From positions 1 through 30,031 of the forward strand of contig JBAZPI010000005.1 in assembly GCA_041648305.1 (NCBI GenBank): a stretch of DNA of 30,031 nt, in the 5' to 3' direction. The stretch is from JABILX01 sp041648305. GTDB taxonomy: Bacteria > Patescibacteriota > Gracilibacteria > UBA1369 > LOWO2-01-FULL-3. This document shows positions 13,146 to 20,172 of this stretch, in pieces. Each line of letters opens with the position of its first letter. Positions within the stretch are counted from its first letter, which is position 1. The notes beneath the pieces are model-generated. The model was not told the origin of the DNA, did no database searches, and was given only the letters and a program-made list of their open reading frames with translations. Both the position numbers and the translations under genes were made by a program.

Positions 13146-15950
13146 ATGACAGAGCCTTTTGAGGATATTGGGAAAAAGGTTTCCGAGCTTGTCGGTAAAC
13201 ATAAGGAAAAGGAGCGGACGAATGAGGCCGGTGACGAAGAGCTGAATAAAGAAATTGACGCTTTGAGAAAGGGTATACAAAGTTTTCTGAATGAAGCGAG
13301 GGATGAAAAGGACAAAACCATGAGAGAGGAGGTATTAACTTCTGTTATTCGAAAAGTGTCCGGGGAATCAGGGGTATCCATTTCTGAAATTACGATTTTA
13401 TTATTTCCTGGTGAGGGGTGGTTCTTCTTGCAGCCTTCCGATAAAATTAAATACGGAGAAAATCCGTTTTTAGAACGTCTAACATTACTGAATTTTATAG
13501 ATAGAAGTCCAGAGGTTGCTTTTATATTTGCCAATAAGTATAAGGATCAGCCATATGCCGCGGAGGTGATAAGGACAGCGGCGGAGAGAGGAAAGCCAAG
13601 GGATGCGCTTGCGTATGCCAACAATTATAAGGATCAGCCATATGCCGCGGAGGTGATAAGGACAGCGGCGGAGAGAGATCCAGAGGCCGCTCTTGCGTAT
13701 GCCAACAATTATAAGGATCAGCCATATGCCGCGGAGGTGATAAGGACAGCGGCGGAGAGAGATCCAGTGAGCGCCCTTGCGTATGCCTACAATTATAAGG
13801 ATCAGCCATACGCCGCGGAGGTGATAGAGAAAACGGTAAGGACATCGGCGGAGATAGATTCAGAGGCCGCTCTTGAGTATGCCAACAATTATAAAGATCA
13901 GCCATACGCCGCGGAGGTGATAAGGACAGCGGCGGAGATAGATCCAAAGGCCGCTCTTGAGTATGCCAACAATTATAAAGATCAGCCATACGCCGCGGAG
14001 GTAATAAGGACAGCGGCGGAGAGATATCCAGGGACTGCTCTTTATAATGCTGACAAGTATAAGGATCAGCCATATGCTGCTGAAGTGATAAGGACAGCAG
14101 CGGAGAGAGAGCCAGAGGCCGCTCTTGCGTATGCCGACAAGTATAAGGATCAGCCATACGCCGCGGAGGTGATAAGGACAGCGGCGGAGAGAGAGCCATG
14201 GACTGCTCTTGGGCAAGCCGATAAGTATAAGGATCAGCCATATGCTGCTGAAGTGATAAGGACAGCAGCGGAGAGAGAGCCAGAGGCCGCTCTTGCGTAT
14301 GCCGACAAGTATAAGGATCAGCCATACGCCGCAGAGGTGATAAGGACAGTGGCAGAGATAGATCCAGGGGCCGCTCTTGAGTGGGCCGATCAGTATAAGG
14401 ATCAGCCATATGCCGCTGAGGTGATAGAGAAAGCGGCAAGGACATCTCCCAATACCGCTTATAAATATAGAAACGACATATCTCCATTCCTGGAAAATGC
14501 TAAGCACAAAGACGTTCAGGGTCTATACGCTATTATCAAGCAAGTTCCTCCATATCCAGAGGACGTGCTGTATCTTTCCCATTACATCGTGAATGGCAAA
14601 ATGAGTATTGGAGAGGCGGAAAGAATAGTAAAAAATCCCACTGAATTCATTAAAAAACTTATAGAACTCAAGAATATTCCCGATGCAATAGGACAATATG
14701 ATGCTGAAGAAAAACGGAGAGATATTTGTCTGAGAGCGGTTCATGAGGTGAATGATCTCCATAACGAAAAAGACGCCGTCAGATTTGCATCTGTGGAGAA
14801 ATCATCACCGGAAGAACTGTACTACCTTATGACATACGGAGAGGAAGAAATTTTTACTTCGTCGTTTAACGGATTCTTTAATAGATTGATGCAAAGATTG
14901 AAAACGGCCGGGCAAAGCGGTTATGATCTTTTAAAAAATACGGGCAAAAACAAGTTTCGTATTTTCGTGAAACTTTGTTCCAACTATGGCCGCCTTGGTG
15001 AATTTTTGGGGACAATGGAAGAAGCCCAAAAGACAGAAGTTATTGAAAACTTCGTTTCGAATTTGGAAAAAAGTAAAGATTTTTTGGCGGAAGCGGTAAC
15101 AGTCGCGGATACATTCGCTTCGCTGAATGACGATAAACTGCTTACGCAAATTCAGGCAATTCTGAAGAGAGAATATGAAAGAGTGCAGGCCGAAAAAAGC
15201 GAAGAAGGAATAAAACTTTACGGCCTTCTTGCGGGCATGTTCGGCAAGCGCGCGCAAATAGACGCGGAGTGGTACGCCGAAATGGCAAAGAAATACGAAA
15301 TGGAGGATGTATCGCGCCTGAGCGCGGAATCTCTGTTCAACAAGGATGGCAGCAACGTACAGCAGCATTTTTTCTATAACGATAAGGACGGCATAGCTTC
15401 ATTTGATCATTTCATGGAAACATACAAAAAAAGTGCCGGATGGACTATTGAGGAAAAAGATACTTTCATAATTATAACAAAACAAAAAGGGTCGAAAAAA
15501 GTTGTTATTTACGCAAACAAACCGCAAGCTGAGGATGAAGGCATACAAGATATCTCAAAAGAATTAAAGGAAAAGAATGTTGAAAGAATAGTAGCGGTTC
15601 ATCGCGGGCATAGCTACCACACCGGTAAAACAATAGAAAATATTACGTCTACCGCAAGCATTGTATTTTTGGGGTCATGCGGAGGATATAATAATATCGC
15701 CGGGGTGCTTAGTAAGTCCCAAAAAGCGCATATCATAGCCACAAAAAGCACGGGAACGATGCTGGTGAACGACCCGCTTTTACTTATACTCAATGAAGAG
15801 ATTCTGGAGGGCAAAGATATAGAATGGCAGGAGTTTTGGGGTAAAGCTGAAGACAAGCTGGGCAAACAAAAGGATTTCTCAAGCTACGTGCCTCCCCACA
15901 AAAATCTTGGAGTTTTATTTTTGAAAGCGTATGAAAAGTTAGAAAAGTAA
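13146..15950 (+). CDS. Large repeat protein with C-terminal caspase-like His/Cys region
   Basis: A 934-residue protein. Residues 1-130 are charged and helical. Residues ~132-445 hold eleven copies of a 28-aa helical unit starting YKDQPYAAEVI, so alike that the DNA is an 84-bp tandem repeat; unit 4 carries 4 extra residues. The pattern suggests an alpha-alpha solenoid of TPR/HEAT type. Residues ~450-730 are helical without obvious repeats. Residues ~735-934 look like an alpha/beta domain with VVIYANKP, VHRGHSYHTGKTI (His819, His822) and IVFLGSCGGYNN (Cys845), the His-then-Cys order of caspase/CHAT-type (clan CD) proteases. No signal peptide or membrane segment. It is the main cargo of the tRNA-Leu cassette and follows a 48-aa ORF by 2 nt. 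A conflict or cell-death effector is an inference. Confidence 0.82.
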   Translation: MTEPFEDIGKKVSELVGKHKEKERTNEAGDEELNKEIDALRKGIQSFLNEARDEKDKTMREEVLTSVIRKVSGESGVSISEITILLFPGEGWFFLQPSDKIKYGENPFLERLTLLNFIDRSPEVAFIFANKYKDQPYAAEVIRTAAERGKPRDALAYANNYKDQPYAAEVIRTAAERDPEAALAYANNYKDQPYAAEVIRTAAERDPVSALAYAYNYKDQPYAAEVIEKTVRTSAEIDSEAALEYANNYKDQPYAAEVIRTAAEIDPKAALEYANNYKDQPYAAEVIRTAAERYPGTALYNADKYKDQPYAAEVIRTAAEREPEAALAYADKYKDQPYAAEVIRTAAEREPWTALGQADKYKDQPYAAEVIRTAAEREPEAALAYADKYKDQPYAAEVIRTVAEIDPGAALEWADQYKDQPYAAEVIEKAARTSPNTAYKYRNDISPFLENAKHKDVQGLYAIIKQVPPYPEDVLYLSHYIVNGKMSIGEAERIVKNPTEFIKKLIELKNIPDAIGQYDAEEKRRDICLRAVHEVNDLHNEKDAVRFASVEKSSPEELYYLMTYGEEEIFTSSFNGFFNRLMQRLKTAGQSGYDLLKNTGKNKFRIFVKLCSNYGRLGEFLGTMEEAQKTEVIENFVSNLEKSKDFLAEAVTVADTFASLNDDKLLTQIQAILKREYERVQAEKSEEGIKLYGLLAGMFGKRAQIDAEWYAEMAKKYEMEDVSRLSAESLFNKDGSNVQQHFFYNDKDGIASFDHFMETYKKSAGWTIEEKDTFIIITKQKGSKKVVIYANKPQAEDEGIQDISKELKEKNVERIVAVHRGHSYHTGKTIENITSTASIVFLGSCGGYNNIAGVLSKSQKAHIIATKSTGTMLVNDPLLLILNEEILEGKDIEWQEFWGKAEDKLGKQKDFSSYVPPHKNLGVLFLKAYEKLEK
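13539..14480 (+). repeat. 84-bp tandem repeats within the 934-aa gene (11 units)
   Basis: Eleven near-identical units beginning TATAAGGATCAGCCATA and continuing through GCCGC-rich codons. Synonymous differences such as CATATGCCGC versus CATACGCCGC versus CATATGCTGC alternate between units, and two pairs of neighbouring units share the same set. That suggests recent unit duplication or gene conversion. The reverse strand therefore shows long but spurious open frames. Confidence 0.93.
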
Positions 15951-15975
15951 TTTGCCAAAGTGATATCCATGGTAT

Positions 15976-16012
15976 GGCCATGTGGGTTCAATTCCCGCCC
16001 CGGGCACCAAAT
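15976..16012 (+). repeat. Direct repeat, right copy (tRNA-Leu 3' fragment; attR-like)
   Basis: An exact 37-nt copy of the tRNA-Leu end with no acceptor 5' strand, D arm or anticodon arm. It begins 26 nt after the stop of the 934-aa gene. A short T-run (16013-16018) follows. Confidence 0.83.
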
Positions 16013-16023
16013 GTTTTTAGATG

Positions 16024-16070
16024 AGTCCCGGACTTAAGTAGGGGCTAGCTTGAAGCCGGGACTCAAAAAA
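16024..16070. other. Strong hairpin after the tRNA-Leu cassette; rest of gap empty
   Basis: TGAGTCCCGG and CCGGGACTCA form a 10-bp perfect stem extended by CTT/AAG. It is followed by A8 on the plus strand, so it is not a plus-strand intrinsic terminator, and the minus strand lacks a T-run too. In 16070-16225 I see a possible ATCCG...CGGAT stem but no recognisable riboswitch, gene or promoter. Confidence 0.5.
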
Positions 16071-16225
16071 AATCCTCTTGAATTTTCTTCCGTATCCGAG
16101 TAGATTCCTCTAGGTTTGAGATCCGGATGCGACGTGTTTCTTTCTTTCATATCGCAAATTTCGGGTCGAGGGCTGTGCTTTAGGGCCTAGTGCTCAAGGC
16201 GCAATTATTCTTTAAAAAATTCAAT

Positions 16226-17044
16226 ATGACGACAGAAAGGAAGAAGATGCTTTTGATGGGCATTTTCGTGATGGCGTTGGTTTTGGCCAACACCTTGGGT
16301 GCGAAGGTTACGCAGTTTGCTATTCCGTCCTTTGTTGCGGTACCGCTGAATGTTATTTTTTCTCCTATCGTTTGGATGTTTAATCAGATTTTGGTGGGGA
16401 TAGGGGATCCTGTTCTTCTTGGGACTGAGAGCGGAGCGTTTTTTAACAACGGCTTTTTCAACATTGTTAGTGTTTCAGTCGGTATTCTGACCGTTCCTTT
16501 GATGTTTTTGGTTATCGATATTTACCATGAAGTTTGGGGCAAAAAGGCGACGAAACAGCTCATAAATGTCGGTGTTATTTCGATGCTTATCATGATTTTG
16601 ATTACTTGGATTTCCGTGAAGGTGCCGGTTGGGCGTTTCGCGGGTGTGCCAGCTGATCAACTTGATATGTATACCAGTGCTTATAACGGCTTTTTCTCGG
16701 TTAGTATCAGGATGGCAATTGCGAGTATCCTGGCTTTCTACCTTGCTCAACTTAGTGATATTTTGATTTTTCATTTCTGGAGGGAGCAGACCAAGGGTAA
16801 ATTATATTGGCTTCGCAAAAACGTTTCGACTTTTATTTCTGAATTTGTCGATTCGACGATATTCATGTTTGTGGCGTTTTACGATCCTGTGAATTTCCCG
16901 GCTCCGCTCGTTATTAAGCTGGTTCTTCCTTACTACATATTCAAAGCGCTATTCTCGCTTCTTGATACGCCTTTTGCTTACCTCGGAGTTTGGTGGGCGA
17001 GGAGAGGGGAGAAGGGGAAGGAAATTCCGCTCAAAGTGGAGTAA
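16226..17044 (+). CDS. yhhQ: Queuosine precursor transporter, YhhQ/DUF165 (VUT) family
   Basis: An integral membrane protein (272 aa from this start) with about seven hydrophobic segments that imports preQ0/preQ1 or queuine for tRNA queuosine modification in characterised members. Family signs: early VMALVLANTLGAKVTQF, the DIYHEVWGKKAT loop, and the late charged segment LRKNVSTFISEFVDSTIFMF, which matches the conserved R-N-x-(L/V)-S-(T/S)-x-x-(S/T)-x-x-x-D pattern. The frame extends to a GTG at 16190, but the ATG at 16226 begins a standard MTTERKK N-terminus and is preferred. No queuosine synthesis genes are adjacent, in line with salvage in a reduced genome. A terminator follows inside the convergent gene. 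Confidence 0.88.
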   Translation: MTTERKKMLLMGIFVMALVLANTLGAKVTQFAIPSFVAVPLNVIFSPIVWMFNQILVGIGDPVLLGTESGAFFNNGFFNIVSVSVGILTVPLMFLVIDIYHEVWGKKATKQLINVGVISMLIMILITWISVKVPVGRFAGVPADQLDMYTSAYNGFFSVSIRMAIASILAFYLAQLSDILIFHFWREQTKGKLYWLRKNVSTFISEFVDSTIFMFVAFYDPVNFPAPLVIKLVLPYYIFKALFSLLDTPFAYLGVWWARRGEKGKEIPLKVE

Positions 17045-17048
17045 AAGT

Positions 17049-17819
17049 TTAATTAAATCTCTCGGAATAAAGGGCTTCCTTTGGGAGCCCTTTTTGTTGG
17101 AGCATTTCTGTAACTTGAAGGACCATGTCTTTAAGTCCGCAAACATATGCGTTGGTGCGTTTCGGGTCGAATGGTTCGTTGGGGCTGAAGTCGAGTTTTT
17201 CGAGGTGGGCGGTGATGCGGCCGATTTTGCCTCCTGAGGCTTCCCAATCCGGGGATTCGGGTTGGGAGAGGGTCAAAGTATACTTGAAATTCGGATATTT
17301 TTTTGCCAGCTGGTCGAAGAAGTCTTTGTAGAAAATGTCTTTTATGTGGCGGACTCCGAACAAGAGTTGGAATTGCTGGGGCGCGGCGGTACTTGCATTA
17401 GTGCTTTGAAGTTGGTGCTTGAGTTGATTCTCGATGATTGATTTTATCGGTGCGATGCCGGTTCCTGTGGCGATTAGTAGAATCTGTGAATCTGAGCCTG
17501 ATTTAAAGGTGAAATGACCGAGCGGGCCTAAAAATGAGATTTTTTCGCCGGGTTTTAGCGAGTTTAGGTAGGCAGAACCGTGACCATTTTCAATTTGTTT
17601 TACGCAAAGCTCGAAATAGCCTGGTTTTGGCTGACTCGAGATTGAATATGAACGCATTAGGATCGGTCCATTGGGCTCTCCTTCAGGTTGGGGGATGTTG
17701 ACTGTCACGAATTGACCGGCTTCGTGTTTGAAGGTCGAGTCCTCTGCTTCAAATGCGAGTTCGAAAATGTTGTATGTGAGAGGTGTGTGTTTTGTGAGGG
17801 TTGCGGTTTTGAGGTCCAT
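17049..17819 (-). CDS. Ferredoxin/flavodoxin-NADP+ reductase-like FAD oxidoreductase
   Basis: A 256-residue FNR-family flavoenzyme shuttling electrons between NAD(P)H and a small redox protein or other acceptor. FAD-binding RSYSIS is at 56-61, a Pro/Gly loop precedes the NAD(P) Rossmann-like domain with IATGTGIAP (116-124), and the typical late YVCGLKDMV and a C-terminal aromatic-containing end (YSERFN) are present. No ferredoxin domain is fused and no Cys cluster is present, so a separate partner is needed. It is convergent with yhhQ (4-nt gap). TAGAAT (17847-17842 on this strand) lies 22 nt before the start. Confidence 0.88.
   Translation of the reverse strand: MDLKTATLTKHTPLTYNIFELAFEAEDSTFKHEAGQFVTVNIPQPEGEPNGPILMRSYSISSQPKPGYFELCVKQIENGHGSAYLNSLKPGEKISFLGPLGHFTFKSGSDSQILLIATGTGIAPIKSIIENQLKHQLQSTNASTAAPQQFQLLFGVRHIKDIFYKDFFDQLAKKYPNFKYTLTLSQPESPDWEASGGKIGRITAHLEKLDFSPNEPFDPKRTNAYVCGLKDMVLQVTEMLQQKGLPKEALYSERFN
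17069..17095 (+). terminator. Intrinsic terminator of yhhQ, inside the 3' end of the convergent gene
   Basis: AAAGGGCT (17069-17076) pairs with AGCCCTTT (17086-17093) around a 9-nt loop, and the T-run extends to 17095. It lies within the last codons of the oxidoreductase gene, so coding and termination share the DNA. Confidence 0.75.
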
Positions 17820-17870
17820 TGGGGATTGTGTTAACGCGGTTATTCTACGTGCTTTTTAAGGGGTTTAAAA

Positions 17871-18079
17871 CTAAAAAGACCCCAGTTTTTACAAAATAAG
17901 CCGCTTTTTAGTCCAAATGGTTCGTATAAAAATCTCTGCCCGGGCAGACCTTTGAGCTAATTTTTTGGCTCGAGAAAGCCATTTGACCCTCGAAAATAAC
18001 ATGATTCAGGATTATTATACGAACTTAAAAATATATGGAAATCTCAACAGAATTTACAGATTAGAAAAAACGGGGGTCC
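17871..18079. mobile_element. MITE-like structured repeat, copy B
   Basis: A second copy of the element at 4150-4366, same orientation, about 90% identical by hand alignment with mostly transition differences. The left end CTAAAAAGACCCC is intact. The right end keeps GGGGGTCC but has lost the TTTTTAG tail, and no target-site duplication is visible. The internal GTTCGTATAA (17920-17929)/TTATACGAAC (18015-18024) stem and the TCTGCCCGGGCAGA palindrome (17935-17948) are fully kept, while the GAGA-loop hairpin (17966-17981) has lost its closing pair. Like copy A, it lies between two divergent gene starts. Confidence 0.68.
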
Positions 18080-18109
18080 TTCCTCCAAAAGGTTGCCATA
18101 CGTGTCTTG

Positions 18110-18136
18110 CTTGAGGGTTTGAGTAAAGCTCTCAAG
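18110..18136. other. Hairpin between repeat copy B and the phosphatase promoter
   Basis: GCTTGAG (18110-18116) pairs with CTCAAGC (18130-18136) around a 13-nt loop. No T-run follows. Apart from the repeat, this hairpin and the promoter, I see nothing else in 17820-18195. Confidence 0.35.
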
Positions 18137-18183
18137 CGACAAAACATTAAACTCTAGTACAAGTTGTCCATCTTTTTTTATGC

Positions 18184-18189
18184 TATAAT
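18184..18189 (+). promoter_or_regulatory. -10 box TATAAT, leaderless type
   Basis: A perfect TATAAT ending 6 nt before the ATG at 18196. A possible -35, TTGTCC (18164-18169), is only 14 nt away. Transcription would start at the start codon. Confidence 0.6.
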
Positions 18190-18195
18190 TCAGCC

Positions 18196-18777
18196 ATGAA
18201 ACTTTTTCTTACACGCCATGGCGAGACTTTTTGGAACACAAAGCATCTGATGCAGGGGACTACTGATACGAAATTGAACGAGAAGGGGATAAAAGAGGGT
18301 GAAAAACTTGCCAAGCGTTTGAGGCGGCAGCATTTCGATTATATTTATTCAAGTCCTTTGAGCAGAGCGAAGGAAACGGCTGAGGCTGTAAGGAAATATC
18401 ATTCCGATACGCCTTTTGAAGTTACGGACGCTTTGATCGAGCGGAATTTTGGTGAATTTGAGGGGCATACAAAGAAAGAAATCGGTTGGAATACGTCTCC
18501 TCATCCCGAGCCAAGAAATGGTGAGTCTTCGTTTGATACTGTCGGGCGTATGAGTAAGTTTGTGACAAAACTTCTCAAGAAACATGGCAAAAACGCGACG
18601 ATTCTAGTGGTCGCGCACAAACATATAAACACTGCTATTATCGGGGCGGTTTTGAATGCTGACTGGAATTCTGTTTATGATATGTCTAAGTGGGGGAACA
18701 CGAGTGTTACGATTTTGGATATTGAAAAACTCGGGCAAGGGGAGATTGTGCTGTTGGATGATACGAGTCATTTGTAG
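18196..18777 (+). CDS. Histidine phosphatase family protein (phosphoglycerate-mutase-like)
   Basis: A 193-residue member of the branch 1 histidine phosphatase superfamily, using a phosphohistidine intermediate on a small phosphoester. The catalytic RHG is at residues 7-9 (LTRHGETFWN), Arg57 is in SSPLSRAKETA, the proton-donor Glu82 is in LIERNFGEFEG, and the second His is His141 in VVAHKHIN. VVAHKHIN replaces the common V(S/A)HG(G/x), a modest departure. Substrate cannot be told from sequence (mutase, cobalamin/ribazole phosphatase-like or general phosphatase). It stands alone between repeat copy B and a convergent membrane protein gene. Confidence 0.9.
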   Translation: MKLFLTRHGETFWNTKHLMQGTTDTKLNEKGIKEGEKLAKRLRRQHFDYIYSSPLSRAKETAEAVRKYHSDTPFEVTDALIERNFGEFEGHTKKEIGWNTSPHPEPRNGESSFDTVGRMSKFVTKLLKKHGKNATILVVAHKHINTAIIGAVLNADWNSVYDMSKWGNTSVTILDIEKLGQGEIVLLDDTSHL

Positions 18778-18792
18778 ATTTCCGAAGGCCGG

Positions 18793-19185
18793 CTAGTACA
18801 CCATGTATCCGAAATAAATTAAAACGAGTCCGATCACTACTCCGACTATGCCACCCAGATATTGTAGCCAGGTAGCTTCACCCATTTTCAACCATCCTTT
18901 GACTGCGCTGCCAGGGAGGAGCATGTATGCCGCTGCTTTGATCGCCATTGCCCATCCGGAGAGTGTGATAAGCAGCCAAATGTCCCAAGTCCAGACGTTG
19001 TACATGTTAATGATAATTAGCCCAAAAACTCCAAAAAACATTACGGTACCGAATAAACTTAGGTGGTCGGTTCTCCAACCTTTGGCGAGTTTTATCCAAG
19101 CTTTTGCGTAGAGCAGGCGTGAAACGCCCAGGACGAGATAGAACGGGCCCAGGATTGTTGCTAGCATGAGAGCTGCTGCTTCCAT
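18793..19185 (-). CDS. Hypothetical membrane protein, four predicted TM segments
   Basis: A 130-residue protein, mostly hydrophobic, with about four spans (residues ~3-25, ~43-62, ~66-90 and ~105-129) and short loops holding KAWIKLAKGWRTDH. No motif links it to a known transporter or enzyme. It is convergent with the phosphatase gene (15-nt gap) and divergent from the TrmB-like gene. The length, start Met and span pattern make it a credible gene of unknown function. Confidence 0.7.
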   Translation of the reverse strand: MEAAALMLATILGPFYLVLGVSRLLYAKAWIKLAKGWRTDHLSLFGTVMFFGVFGLIIINMYNVWTWDIWLLITLSGWAMAIKAAAYMLLPGSAVKGWLKMGEATWLQYLGGIVGVVIGLVLIYFGYMVY

Positions 19186-19261
19186 GGAATGAGGGTTAAA
19201 AATATACGTTTTTTTGATTGTAATACGAAATGGGGGATTTGGGAAGTTTTTTGCAATCCTC

Positions 19262-19290
19262 TTTGCAAATATTCCTTTTAGTGGTTTAAT
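19262..19290 (+). promoter_or_regulatory. Promoter TTTGCA-N17-TTTAAT, leaderless type
   Basis: TTTGCA (19262-19267) and TTTAAT (19285-19290) are 17 nt apart, and the ATG at 19299 follows the -10 by 8 nt. Confidence 0.5.
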
Positions 19291-19298
19291 TCACTTGT

Positions 19299-20063
19299 AT
19301 GCTACATGAGAAGTTGAAAACTCTTCTGCTTGAGGCGGGCTTGAGTGAATCTGAGGTCTCTGTTTACTTGGAACTTTTAAGTTCGCCTGCCCAAACTAAA
19401 TGGGAGTTGGTTGAAAGAACGAAGTTGGATAGAAATAAGGTTTATAGGTCTTTTGAGAAATTGGAAAAATTTAAGATGGTGGCGGCTGACAAAGCTGGTT
19501 TTCGGGCATTATCTTTAAAAGCTTTGGTTTCGGAATTAAATCTTTCTTCCAGAGAAAGGGGGAAGTTAGCGACGAAAATCAAAAATGTCGCGTCTTATTT
19601 GAGAATGGCTAATGAATCTGTTGAAGAATTTGATCTTTTGTATACTCAAAATCAGATTATCGATGCTTATATCAAGATGTCTGAGGTTAAGTATGATGTT
19701 TGTCTGGATTTTGGAGATTTGGAGACTTTTGTTCCTGTTTTGGGTGGTCTTCATCCGGTTTTTAAATTTAGAGAAAATCGTTCGAAACACGCTCACAATC
19801 GTGCTATTTGTACGACTGCCGGACCGTTTACCAATTGCATGGCGCGCCAGAAGGATTTAAACGCGTTCAAGGCGACATTGGATATTCTTGATCTTGATTT
19901 TAAGGATAAGTGGATAATTTTTTCTGATTCAAATGATCTTGTTATGTTTAATGATGTGACTGATAAAAATTTCCCTTGTTCAATTTTGCTTCGATCTAAG
20001 GTGATCGCTGATTTTCAGAGGGCGTACTTTCGCCAATTTTATCAAATCGTTGAGAAAAATTAG
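19299..20063 (+). CDS. TrmB-family-like transcriptional regulator
   Basis: A 254-residue protein with an N-terminal winged helix-turn-helix typical of TrmB-like regulators: LLLEAGLSESEVSVYLELLS followed by KWELVERTKLDRNKVYRSFE and a short wing. A connecting helix (~80-105) leads to a C-terminal domain (~115-254), which resembles the degenerate phospholipase-D-like domain seen in many TrmB-type and CPR/archaeal regulators; no HKD motif is visible, so it would be a ligand or dimer domain rather than an enzyme. Four Cys occur in the C-terminal half. Target genes unknown; the radical-SAM-like gene begins about 110 nt downstream. Confidence 0.8.
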   Translation: MLHEKLKTLLLEAGLSESEVSVYLELLSSPAQTKWELVERTKLDRNKVYRSFEKLEKFKMVAADKAGFRALSLKALVSELNLSSRERGKLATKIKNVASYLRMANESVEEFDLLYTQNQIIDAYIKMSEVKYDVCLDFGDLETFVPVLGGLHPVFKFRENRSKHAHNRAICTTAGPFTNCMARQKDLNAFKATLDILDLDFKDKWIIFSDSNDLVMFNDVTDKNFPCSILLRSKVIADFQRAYFRQFYQIVEKN

Positions 20064-20172
20064 TCCGATTTTTCTCTATTAGAAGCCAATCTTGCAAAAA
20101 AGGCGGTTTTTTTTTGGTCTATTTTTTTTTAGACCCAATTTGAAGGTGATTTATCCATTAATCATCTTCACT

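Noticed and set aside
13539..14480. Possible CRISPR array
   Set aside because: Repeats are 84 bp, contiguous, in frame and without unique spacers; it is a protein-coding tandem repeat.
13522..14507. Long minus-strand ORFs with repeated MADPY- or IWLI-type units
   Set aside because: They are antisense shadows of the 84-bp repeats of the 934-aa gene, which has the convincing start, domains and operon context.
16013..16225. preQ1 riboswitch upstream of yhhQ
   Set aside because: The position would fit, but I could not find the preQ1-I core with its A-rich tail or a convincing class II or III motif; only unrelated hairpins are seen.
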